The translations under genes were made by a program, and so were the position numbers. Shown in pieces: positions 1 to 10,300 of a DNA stretch of 57,247 nt; position 1 is the first letter of the stretch, and each line of letters starts with the position of its first letter. This stretch comes from Cladosporium sp. IMV 00045 (taxonomy: Eukaryota; Ascomycota; Dothideomycetes; Cladosporiales; Cladosporiaceae): assembly GCA_001931905.2 (NCBI GenBank), contig MSJI02000794.1, positions 172,905 to 230,151 on the forward strand, read 5' to 3'. The notes beneath the pieces are model-generated. The model saw only the letters and a list, made by a program, of their open reading frames with translations, was not told where the DNA came from and made no database searches.

Positions 1-153
1 TTTTTTTTGCTGTTTCATCCTTCCTTTTGACCAAGGCACATGCTAACATCCCTTCACAGTATATCAACAACCACAGTAAGTTATTTGTCATGTACCACTC
101 GGTACGGCCTCGTAGCGCAGTGGCTAATATGCACATCAATTAATTTAGATCAC

Positions 154-690
154 ATGTCTCCCATCATAAGCAAAAACGCTATCTCCGCCACCAACACCAT
201 CTCCGACGCCCCTACCGTCAACATCGACTTCTCGAAAGTCAAGTTTTCCCTGGAGAAGAAAGCGCAGCCCGAGGCTTGGAAAGCCACGGAAAGATTGCCA
301 CTCTGGTGGTAAGTCAACTGACTTCTTTTCGAAAATTCCAACATGCTTCAACATCTAACACCTTATAGCCTTTACCACGGTCCCTCCTCCCACCTTGCGG
401 CCGATTGCAAGAAAGCCGCGCAGAAAAAGGCCAATGTAAAGGCCGAGGAGAAGAAGCAGCGCGATGCGGCCGAGAGGCGCAAGATGCAAAAGCGCTTTGA
501 AGATAAATGGCTGGCGGTAAGTGGAAATTCCTTTCTTTTTCCAATCATTGTATATACTAACACAATAACTTCTTAGATAGCCAGGGGCATGAATCGCAAG
601 CGCAAGAAAAGGCGACCGCAAAGCCTGCGGAGAATCCTGCGAAGTCCTCTGATGAGTAGAGGCAGTTTTTTTTTTCCAGAAATTTCATAA
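154..690 (+). CDS. Small spliced lysine-rich protein with Gag-like CX2HX4HX4C zinc knuckle
   Basis: Three exons are inferred: 154-308, 369-516 and 577-690. Both 60-nt introns have GTAAGT donors, CTAAC branch points and TAG acceptors, and the phases agree (155+148 nt = 101 codons). Splicing of intron 1 creates WCLYHGPSSHLAADC, which fits C-X2-H-X4-H-X4-C, the zinc-knuckle variant found in some retrotransposon Gag proteins. A strongly basic Lys/Glu/Ala-rich helix follows. The product would be about 138 residues. The C-terminus is uncertain: in the exon 3 frame used here it is Arg/Lys-rich and ends at 690, while another frame gives a hydrophilic tail ending SSDE at 659. It may be a domesticated Gag fragment, or an unrelated small protein that binds nucleic acid. 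The function is unknown. The gene is convergent with kog1. Confidence 0.55.
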
Positions 691-1006
691 TATAATTCAT
701 TCATGCCGGAAAGGCTTTACAATTTCCCTACTGAAAACCAAACCGAACCGAAAAAACCCCTGCGCCTTGCTAAAGCCCTTACACACACAAGCTCTGAAAG
801 AAAAAGCGTACCAAATACGACCGAGAGAAACATATCAGAGAACACCATCTCTCCCCGTCTAGATGAAGATTAAACGCTGCGTTGCTCCCTCCCCGAATGG
901 AACCACGGTCCCCTCGTACTCGAGATACAATGAACAGTCGCGCACACACGCTTAGAAAAAAAAAGGACTCATCAACCCAACAACCAAAGAAAAGAAAAGT
1001 CACGCA
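691..1006. other. Convergent intergenic stretch between the zinc-knuckle gene and kog1
   Basis: This is the 3' flank of both neighbours. It holds homopolymer T and A runs and no supported gene. Confidence 0.5.
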
Positions 1007-4000
1007 TCAAATCCCCTCTCTCCACTCCTCCACAATCCCATCCCTGCTCCCCTTAACCTCCTCACTCGCACTCGCCTCGCACTTGAAAAGATTCACATGC
1101 CCGTCATTAATAGCTCCACAAGCAAGCATCATGCGATGGGGATGGAACGCCGTGGCGGTGATGGGAGCCTGGCGGGGCGTGTTGCTCATGCGAAGGTAGC
1201 TCATGTAGGGCTCGAAAGAAGACAAGTGCTTCAGCGCCGTGTTGTACACACGGATGGTGTGATCCGCGCCACCCGTCGCGAACACCGGCGCGTGCTCGTG
1301 CACGCTCAGAGCGCGCAGGTTGCGCGGCTTGTGCGGATTGCCCGGGTGGGAAGCGACGGCGCCGCGGGCGCGGATGTCCCACAGGCGGATGCCGCCGTTG
1401 CTCTCGGCGGTGATGAGCTCGCGCATGCCGCCGCGCTGCAGGTGGGCGCCGACGATCCAGCTGCGGTGGTCGGTGGCGCGGTTGACCCAGTCCATGATCA
1501 TGGAGTCGCGGGGGCCGAGGCGCTGGTCGTAGGCGCGCACGCTGCCGTTGCCGAAGCCGGCGACGAAGACGTTGCCTTCCACCTGGTCGGAGGTGAGGGA
1601 GGTGATGCACGAGCCGGAGCGGGCGGGGATGTCGGAGATGCAGAGTTCGTGGCCGGCTTGCCAGACGCGGATGACGCGGTCGTCGCCGGCGACGAGGATG
1701 CGGCCTTGGCCTTGCTGCCAGTCGAAGACGAGGCCGGCGTTCTGGCTGTCGCTTGTTACGAGGTCGGAGAGGGCGCGGAAGCTGGAGGCCAGCTCGACTT
1801 TGGTGATGTCTTCGTAGTGCTTGTAGATTTTGATGACGCCGTCACTCGAGCCGGTCATGAGCATCGCCTGGTCATCTTCATTGATGAATCGCAATTCGGT
1901 CACACGGCTACGTGCTGGGTTGCCGTTGCTGAATCGTGACAGCTGCCGGGCCTCTTTCCAGTCCCAGACTGCAATACTGTCACGGTCGTCACTTGTGACG
2001 AGATGGTGCTCAAATTGATGGAAGAGCATCTTCATCGGAGCGGCTCCTATGCCAAAGTAACCGCAAGGTACGTCCCATCTTTGGATACCGGCTGCTTCTT
2101 TCATGGGCTGTGTTCCGGAGATGATCTTGTCATTGCGGTTCCTCCTCCAAAGGCGCTCATTGTAATCCAGCGAGCCGGGTTCATCCTCTTCTGAAGGTCG
2201 CATTTGCGGTTCGCGGAAGTATGATGCCGACCATGTGAAGAAATTTGATTTCAGTGGAATCTCTGGCGGCTTGGTCATGTCTCTCGTGACAAGATTCGGT
2301 GAAGGTGGGATTTTGGCCATTGGCTGATGGGGCGGCCCATTGACGTTGTCAAGAGCATCAGGGGGCAGCAGAGCAGCGTCCGCAGGAGTCAATGGACGAG
2401 ATCGGTATGAAAGAGCATCATGTGGGTGATCATGAGAAGACATCGAACCACGATGAGCCGTCGGCGAAGGAGGTGCTGACGCTTCCGTTGAGGGTTTGCT
2501 GCCTGAGCCCCAGCCGACCAAGTTCTTCATTGCTGCAGCCACACTGGCGGTACGTGACAAGCCAAAGTAGCCGTCTTTGGTGGAAGCCGTGGATGTGGAT
2601 GGGCTAGGCGGTGTTTGAGGGCGTCCCAGGTCGCGCGAGCGTTGACGTGCAAGGACATCCATACCAGATAGGGTGATCTGGTCACCCTTCAGCCCTTCAA
2701 GCAAAAGCTCATCGAGAATCTTGTTGGCAAAGCTGCCGAGCGGCGATTCAAGCAGCGCATTGACGACATAGTCAACAATGATGCTGGCATTCTGCGCGAC
2801 CTCGGGATGCGGATCGGCAGACATACTGAGCGTTTGGCGCCAGACGGCGCGGTAGATCGTGTTCTTCGACACATCAGCCTGTTTCGTAGAGCTATCCCGA
2901 ACAAGAGAAGCCTCCGACGCTGCTGCAGATGCAGAGCGACCATGCAATATTCGGCTTCCAGTGGCACCATTGATACTGTCGTGGCCATTGATTGCGCTCT
3001 CTGATTGCGCTGGCTGATCATCCTTGCCAGTGAAGCGAATCTTGCCCTCTCGTTCCTCGTTCAGCTGCTCCCATGCAGCCACGATGAAGCGAGACTCATA
3101 TCTCTTGATGAAAGTCGAGTAAAAGACGACCAATTCTTTGCGGACCATGATTGAACCATCCATGCCCATCGCTACAACCACGCTAGCAAGAGTTTCCTCT
3201 TCAAGCATAGTCGCAGCATCGATCTCACCAGTAGAGACGAAGCTGGTCAGAGCATCGAGACAAGCAGCACGAACCTCAGGCACGGGATCATGGCTGCGGT
3301 CGCGAACTCTGGCGTGAGCCTGCTGTGCCATACCTGCCGCTTTCGCGGGCGGGAAGTCTCGCCAGAGGTGACTCAGGCACAGGCAAGCAAACTGCCTCAG
3401 CAGGGGATTTTCCATATCGAGGATATGCCCGAGGCAGCTCTCGATGATCTCCGGGTTGCTTTCCAGTACTGCGGCCTTGCCTGGTCGAAAGTCCTTGCAG
3501 AACATTGCAATGACGAATGCACACATGGCACGGTGTTCGGCGACATTGCCGATCGGCATGCCGATGGCGTTGTTCAGGATCGCAGTGAAATATGTGTAGC
3601 CAGAATCTTTGAGCAGGTCTCCTTGGCAGCTCTGGTCGACGGCAAGAATGCGTGCCCAGATGAACACCATTGGCGGCTTGAGTTCGATAGCCTGTGACTG
3701 GAGGAGCTTAAGTACGTAGGGGAAAATTCCTATGCTCAGCGCAAGGTTCACCGCCCAAGGTCCGAGGTCCAAGAATTTCGAAAGAAGTATTAGTGCTCGC
3801 AGACGATGAACCTGTGAAAGGAGAACCTGCAGAACGATGGGAAGCTGCTCAGGGGGTTTTGCATAGCCTGCCGCACCTGCATTGGCAGGCGCAGATGAGA
3901 GGTAGACCTCAAAAGCGCTGAGCTGATCGGCAAAGAAGTCAGAGTGCACATAGTCCAGCTCTTGTGGCGGTTGCGGCATAGCACCGTTGGGCGCCGATTC

Positions 4001-5590
4001 CATCGCCGCGTCATTTGCCTTTTGCTGCTCAATCAACCTGGGTAACTGCGCCAGGATCATCTCCACGGCAAGGTCCCAACTCTGCCACAGGGGGTGATTG
4101 TGCGTGTCTGGGATCACGGGATGTGACTGCGGGTGGCAATGATATATGCGCATGACCCTCTGGGCGAGCAAGAAGTTTCTGAACAGCGCTGCAACCATCA
4201 GATCTTGCCTGAATAGCTTCTTAAACAAAGGCTTGTCGAGACAGTTCCAGGCGATGGTGTCCGTGATGGCGGTGAATATCCAGTTCAGCTCTCCAAGCGG
4301 CGTTCTGCGTTCGCTGACTTTGCCTGGAATATCCCGCGCTTGAGCGAGCGTGATGCCAGATGTTGAAGGCAGGGGATTCTGAAGCATGAAGAAGCGAACA
4401 GCCATGGTAATGGGGGTTGTCAGACAGCTGGTGAAGATGTCGGCGGGTAGATTGGGGTTCGTAGGAAGATTCTCATTTTCACGGCAGGCGGCAAGATGGA
4501 TGCTGTCTTCCCAGCGGATGGTTGGCTGCTGTTGCGCGCGATTCGGATCCCTCTTGAGCGCCTCTTGCTGGTTGACAATGTGTTTCTGCGCTCCTTCGAG
4601 GAAACCGTTGATAACTCCTCCAGCCGCGCTACAATCCCAAACCCAGAGTCCTGGCGCACCCACCCATTCTTGAAGATCATATAGACTGATGGGAATGTAT
4701 TGTGTATAGCTTCTGTTGAAGCACCAAACTTCTCCGCTCTGAGTTGGCTTGGGAACGCCATGACCGTTGTAATGAAACAGCAAGCGCTCGGCATGGGCAG
4801 TGCGACGTAAAGAGGTCGTGTATTTTCTGAGCTCCTCAATTGTAGGATCGAGAACTACCTTATAGCGCGTCCTCAAAGACAGGCTTTCATACTGCGACTG
4901 GAGGTTCTTGCCAATCTGCGCGTTGCTGTTGTTTGTAGAGCTCTGGTTCGTGCTGTCAGGCGGTATTGGCTCGACCCAGCATTGCAGTCGCGCACAAGGG
5001 TTGGTCTTGATGACATCAGGAGGGTCGACGCCGACGTTCAGGCAAACGGCAAGAATCGCAGACACGGTCTTGAGGCGGTCTTTCATCCTCCATTCCGAGA
5101 CGATGTTCTTGGGGTCGAATCCAGGCGGCGGGTTACCTGCGGTCTCGTGGCGCTTGTCTTCAAAATACATGAAGAAAGTCTGGCTGAGTAAGTTCGCCTG
5201 TTCCGGGCTCTCGAGCTGCGCCTCCCAGCCGTGTCGCATGCGCAGCTTGCCGTCCTTGTCCCTGCCATCGTCTGTCGTCCTGCTATCTCTTGTGGCCAGC
5301 GATCTCCGCGAGACCTCGCTAGTGGCGCGGGAGAAGTTGGGCCTGCGATGTGCGCGACCGTTCGCCCGTGGGATATGCAGGCCTTCGTCGTCGGAGGCGC
5401 TGTCGCCATTATGCAAGGAGCTGGTGTTGGACGTTTGCGCACGGCGGGGAGAGGAGGTTTGTGAGGAGTATGTGCCTTCTTCCAGGCCAGATGGAAGGAG
5501 GTTCTCGAGGACGGGCTGAGGGTGTTTGGATCGGTGGCCCTCTTTGGTTTCGTAGTCCGGCAACATGCCGGTGGTCGCTCCGCGCGTCAT
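1007..5590 (-). CDS. kog1: Kog1/raptor, TORC1 scaffold subunit
   Basis: An uninterrupted frame encodes 1527 residues, close to the length of yeast Kog1. After a disordered, Ser/Arg-rich N-terminus of about 130 residues, the raptor N-terminal caspase-like domain follows, with HYNGHGVPKPT and LWVWDCSAAGG at the positions of the caspase His and Cys. A central HEAT-repeat region comes next, then a low-complexity linker, then a C-terminal WD40 propeller (for example SSDGVIKIYKHYE and GGADHTIRVYN) ending near the C-terminus. Raptor presents substrates to the TOR kinase in TORC1 at the vacuole and couples nutrient status to growth; this is family knowledge. The start at 5590 is the first ATG of the frame. 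It is transcribed away from the Kelch gene across a 1.8-kb shared upstream region. No second copy is seen in the window. Confidence 0.96.
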   Translation of the reverse strand: MTRGATTGMLPDYETKEGHRSKHPQPVLENLLPSGLEEGTYSSQTSSPRRAQTSNTSSLHNGDSASDDEGLHIPRANGRAHRRPNFSRATSEVSRRSLATRDSRTTDDGRDKDGKLRMRHGWEAQLESPEQANLLSQTFFMYFEDKRHETAGNPPPGFDPKNIVSEWRMKDRLKTVSAILAVCLNVGVDPPDVIKTNPCARLQCWVEPIPPDSTNQSSTNNSNAQIGKNLQSQYESLSLRTRYKVVLDPTIEELRKYTTSLRRTAHAERLLFHYNGHGVPKPTQSGEVWCFNRSYTQYIPISLYDLQEWVGAPGLWVWDCSAAGGVINGFLEGAQKHIVNQQEALKRDPNRAQQQPTIRWEDSIHLAACRENENLPTNPNLPADIFTSCLTTPITMAVRFFMLQNPLPSTSGITLAQARDIPGKVSERRTPLGELNWIFTAITDTIAWNCLDKPLFKKLFRQDLMVAALFRNFLLAQRVMRIYHCHPQSHPVIPDTHNHPLWQSWDLAVEMILAQLPRLIEQQKANDAAMESAPNGAMPQPPQELDYVHSDFFADQLSAFEVYLSSAPANAGAAGYAKPPEQLPIVLQVLLSQVHRLRALILLSKFLDLGPWAVNLALSIGIFPYVLKLLQSQAIELKPPMVFIWARILAVDQSCQGDLLKDSGYTYFTAILNNAIGMPIGNVAEHRAMCAFVIAMFCKDFRPGKAAVLESNPEIIESCLGHILDMENPLLRQFACLCLSHLWRDFPPAKAAGMAQQAHARVRDRSHDPVPEVRAACLDALTSFVSTGEIDAATMLEEETLASVVVAMGMDGSIMVRKELVVFYSTFIKRYESRFIVAAWEQLNEEREGKIRFTGKDDQPAQSESAINGHDSINGATGSRILHGRSASAAASEASLVRDSSTKQADVSKNTIYRAVWRQTLSMSADPHPEVAQNASIIVDYVVNALLESPLGSFANKILDELLLEGLKGDQITLSGMDVLARQRSRDLGRPQTPPSPSTSTASTKDGYFGLSRTASVAAAMKNLVGWGSGSKPSTEASAPPSPTAHRGSMSSHDHPHDALSYRSRPLTPADAALLPPDALDNVNGPPHQPMAKIPPSPNLVTRDMTKPPEIPLKSNFFTWSASYFREPQMRPSEEDEPGSLDYNERLWRRNRNDKIISGTQPMKEAAGIQRWDVPCGYFGIGAAPMKMLFHQFEHHLVTSDDRDSIAVWDWKEARQLSRFSNGNPARSRVTELRFINEDDQAMLMTGSSDGVIKIYKHYEDITKVELASSFRALSDLVTSDSQNAGLVFDWQQGQGRILVAGDDRVIRVWQAGHELCISDIPARSGSCITSLTSDQVEGNVFVAGFGNGSVRAYDQRLGPRDSMIMDWVNRATDHRSWIVGAHLQRGGMRELITAESNGGIRLWDIRARGAVASHPGNPHKPRNLRALSVHEHAPVFATGGADHTIRVYNTALKHLSSFEPYMSYLRMSNTPRQAPITATAFHPHRMMLACGAINDGHVNLFKCEASASEEVKGSRDGIVEEWREGI

Positions 5591-7389
5591 GATTGCGGGA
5601 TGAGGATCAGTGGGGGATGGTGAGCGCGGCGCACGAGAACGTGTCCCGTGTCCGCTCTTGCGTGTGCATCGAATGCGATGGCGAGGTATAGAGAGTTGTT
5701 TCTGTTAGTGGCGAGTGAAAGGATCACCTTGGAGTGGTTGCCTTTGGAGAGCTTGCAGCAGTGGCCCACTAGCAAGTCAGCACACAGCGGGCGAAGTGAA
5801 GTAAGAGGTCAGCAAATAGGCCGCGGGCTGGCTAAAGCTGTGGGACGAAGTCTAAATAGGGTTACGGAATCTTGAGATGGGTGACATTTGCACAAGAATT
5901 ATTGTTATTGACGACAGCGCATGATTGAACATGGCCATATCTGGAGAGCAGGATGTACGACTACATTCACAGTGAACGATCCTCCAATTTCCCTCTCGTT
6001 ACAGTGTCAAGCCTCTTTCTCCCCTTCGCCAATCGAGTGACGCCGCACTCGCTTCGTTGGCCGATTGGCTTTGAGGCTGGATGGCACAAACCATGGCTGC
6101 AACGCACGCTTGACTATCAAGGCAACACTTTTGTGTGCGGTTGCTATGTCCCTATGGCTGCATTATCGCGAAGCAGGGAAGATCTCATGTGACGAGACCG
6201 TGCGGCGCAGCTGAGAACATCATCTCGTCGGCCAGGCGGGCGTGTCCAGGTGCTCACCAAGAGTTCATATTCCCAGATAAGATATATCAGAGCAAGTTGA
6301 CGTCTCGGTCTAGCGACTGGTCTCCTTTTTATATGGAATAATGGCCGAGCAAACAGCGAGAAACCAAGAGTACCGTTCCTTCATTATTCAGGCATCCCCA
6401 AATATTCAAGATAACCATATCCCCGGCCATTCACATGTGTGTCGGCGGGCGGCGCATGGTCGGTCGGTGATAGGGCGGCAGGAGTTGGGTGATCGGCGCG
6501 CTAAGAGAGGCATGCAGATTGCCCCTTGGTTGGTCTTGTTTCAAGAACCATTGTATGGACTTGCTCGCGTGGTTTATTCGGCCCAAGCAGCCAATCTTTT
6601 TTGAACGTGTTATAGGTCATGCAGGGAATAGTGATCAGGGCAGCACTCGAAGCGATATCATATGCAAGGATACCGTGTGTTACTTCTCAACTACTGATGA
6701 ATACATGTAGTATTTCTCTTTACACCGCCACAGGCAGTGGCTCATGTCGTCGTCGACTACGCGGAGAGGGCAAGGATGTCGACTTGTTTAGCGCCGGCAG
6801 CCTTGTTTCCCTGTTGCCGCTGCATAGAACAACCATCCATTCTGGAAGGTTAGAAGGGGAAAGTTAGTACAAGCAAGTTGTGTACGAGTCACTATAGCAT
6901 TGGCATTTGTGTGTGTGATCTGCCCAGTATATCATTTTATTATATCCTCTTCCCCTCTCCATCAGGTATATGCAGGTCAAAGTGCTGGCGCTCGGGACAG
7001 GAGAGCGTCGGTTCCGCGCTTGCGCTTCCCTCTCCCGCCCAGCTGGGTCTAACTAAATTCTAAGTGAGCGAGTCTGGCAGTAGTGGTCTGGCAAGCAGCA
7101 GCAGCCTCACCTCATTCCTCAGCCTCCTCCAATCCACCACCGCCCAGAACGGCAGCGCGACTGTGTCGTCTCATCCTCACACCTCACTCCGCTCCACCAC
7201 CACCACCACACCACACTGCGCCTAAGTGCGACACTCTCCTCCTCCTCTACTATCACCCAATACACTCGCTCACCCGTCAGCGCCCTTTTCCTTCGTGCAG
7301 CCTATGATCGCGCCCTCTCCGCCTAAGCGTCTCCTTGCCCCGGCCGCGCTCCACGGCGCTGCTTGCTTGACCCCCGAGTCTACGAAATA
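5591..7389. promoter_or_regulatory. Divergent upstream region of kog1 and the Kelch gene
   Basis: This 1.8-kb stretch has only short overlapping ORFs with no recognisable domain. The part next to the Kelch ATG (about 7,080-7,380) is rich in C/T and CAC repeats, typical of fungal core promoters and 5' leaders. No homologous copy is in the window, because contig 2 begins inside the Kelch coding sequence. Confidence 0.5.
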
Positions 7390-10300
7390 ATGTCTTTCCT
7401 TTTCAAGTCCAGCAAAAAGGGTGTTGCGCAACAACATCAATCCAACGCCCTCCCGCCTGCATCGCGCGACATTCGCTCCGCCGACGGCCCTCAGAGCCAA
7501 ATTCCCACATTCAATGCCGCCCAGAATGGCGCAAAACCAGCAAAGCCAGCCTCTCCCACCCCGGCCGGGAGCGCGAGCGGCAGTTTGAACTCTTTGGCTT
7601 CGGAAAAGCTTGGGATGAGGAGTCCGCCGCCTGGAGAGGAGAGACCCTCGCCGAACGATCTCTCCCGCGCGCAATATGTGCCCAGTCCGGAGCAGAGGGC
7701 GCGCAACATGAGCCAGGACCAGGTGAGTGCACGCGGACATGGTCGAGGAGTAAATTGAGGCCTGGGATAAATGCTGACGCTCCATCGCAACAGACACAGA
7801 GAACCAACGCATTGCAAAGCCGCAATGCACCCACTCCAGATAATTCTTCCCCTTATCCTTGGTCGCAGCGCAAGTTGAGCTTTACCGTTTCTCACACGAA
7901 TCCTTTCCCAAGATACGGCGCTGCTGTCAATGCGACTTCCAGCAGAGATGGCTCGATATATCTGATGGGTGGCCTGATCAACGGAAGTACGGTCAAGGGC
8001 GATCTTTGGATGTGCGAGACTGGTTCTGGTGCCATGTCATGTTACCCCGTCGCAACCACATCCGAAGGTCCGGGTCCCAGAGTGGGCCACGCCAGTTTAC
8101 TTGTCGGCAACGCTTTTATTGTTTTCGGTGGTGACACCAAGATGGACGAAGGAGATGTGCTGGATGATACTCTGTACCTGCTCAACACATGTGAGAGATG
8201 CCTGTCGACTGAACTAGAATGATCACGAGACTGACGAACAACAGCCACAAAACAATGGTCGCGCGCCCTTCCTGCCGGTCCACGGCCGCCTGGCCGTTAC
8301 GGACACACTCTTAACATTCTCGGGAGCAAGCTATACATCTTCGGCGGCCAGGTTGAGGGCTACTTTTTCAACGATCTTGTCGCATTTGATTTGAACGCTC
8401 TCCAGCAGGCTAGTAACAGGTGGGAAGTCTTGATTCAGAACACCATCGACGGTGGACCACCTCACGGTCAAATCCCGCCCGCGCGCACAAACCATACTAT
8501 GATCACTTGGGGCGACAGGCTTTATCTGTGAGTAGTGATAATGTGAAATGGCAACTGAACAGAGTGCTAACAATCATCAGGTTTGGCGGTACTGACGGTG
8601 TCACATGGTTCAACGATGTCTGGTCTTACTACCCTCACACCAACTCTTGGACTCAACTCGAATGCATTGGCTACATCCCGTCAGCTCGTGAGGGTCATGC
8701 GGCGGCCTTGGTTGGTGATGTAATGTACATTTTCGGTGGAAGAACGGAGGAGGGAACCGACCTTGGCGATCTCGCGGCTTTTAGGATCTCGTCGCGACGG
8801 TGGTACACATTCCAGAACATGGGACCCAGTCCTAGTCCCAGATCTGGCCACAGCATGACTACCGTTGGCAAACAGATTGTTGTCTTGGCTGGTGAACCTA
8901 GCAGTGCTCCCAGGGATCCCGTCGAGCTGGGTATGGCTTACCTTCTCGACACGAGCAAGATCAGGTATCCTCCGGACAGCGCAAGTCAGACTCCGACAAA
9001 CGAGCGCGTGCAAGGCCACAGACGTCCAAGTGGAGAGAAGAGCGGAGTTCCTGTTATTGCAGGCAACAACGGACAACAGAGACAATTGATGGAGCGCGAA
9101 AGGACGACCAGCGGTGGTGATCTTCGAGCTAGAAGCGAAAGCAACTCACGACTGCCCAGGCCTGGTCATATGAGCCAGCTACCTGCACCGTCCGGTCCAC
9201 CTCCACAGACGCAGCCACCACAGCCAAAAGTCAACGGCATGGCGACGACAAGACAACCTTCCAGGCCTGATCGTGCATTGAGTCCGACGATGGAGAACGA
9301 GCGTGCTCGTAGTTTCGAGGACCGTAACAACACCAAGTCCCCAACCAACATTGCGCTGGCGCAAGAGACACGCTTGCCCATGTCACCTACTCATGAGGAT
9401 CCAAACCAGGGTTATCTGGACAACGCACGCCAAAAACCTGAAACCTACCAACCTTCGCAGGATCAGTCGACCAGTGTGCTGTCACGATCGTCTTCAAGAA
9501 ATCAAGCTGCCGGAATTGATAGAAACCAGGTTTCTGCTTTGAGCAATCCTGAACCCAGCATCGACGAGCGTATTGAAGAGACACCACGCGAGTCAAGCGA
9601 ACAGTCTTCCGTTGTTATGCCTAGAGTCAAGGAGGTGCAGCAGCAGGAGTCTACTGTTCCCCAAGACTCAGGTATTGGATCGTCGCCAGCACTTACCCAG
9701 CAATACGACGAACTGCAAAAAGGGCTCGACAAGATGAAGCAAAAGAATGCTTGGTATGCATCTGAACTTGCAATCGCTCGCAAGGCAGGCTACCAAACAC
9801 GTTCGACTGATTCGCCGGTCATGGATGAGCGGTCTGCAGATGTCTTCAGTGAAGACGACAAGCCGCTGATCGAAGCTTTGTTGAAGATGCGTGCTGAGCT
9901 GGCCCGCGTGCAAGAGACGATTGATGAGCAGAGCAAGAGTGCGTCCGCGCGTATCACGGAAATGGAAAAGCAACGCGATGCTGCTATCAACGAAGCCGTC
10001 TTTGCTAAGGCAAGGCTCGCAGGCCACGGTTCGCCTCAACCCGACAAGGAAGGACAGCGCGGGACTCCTGACCACGAGCGAAACAACGATCTAAGCAAGC
10101 GCCTTGCCGCATCGATTGCGTCTTACACTAGCCTCACCGGCAAATTGGACGGCCTCACACGCGATGTCGAGCTCGAACGTCAGGCGCGACAGCTGGCCGA
10201 AGAGACTGCGGATGCCTCGCAGAAGCGCGTCACCGAACTTGATATGCGTCACCAGCAGCTTTCTTCTGAGATTGAGGAGCTGCGTGCTGAGCTTCATGAG

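Noticed and set aside
105..160. tRNA-like 5' half (TAGCGCAGTGGC resembles an A box)
   Set aside because: No B box or matching acceptor stem follows, and the sequence runs into the ATG of the zinc-knuckle gene. At most it is a tRNA fragment.
1097..1939. Long plus-strand ORF of 280 codons opposite kog1
   Set aside because: Ala/Val/Gly-rich antisense shadow of the GC-rich WD40 coding sequence, with no domain.
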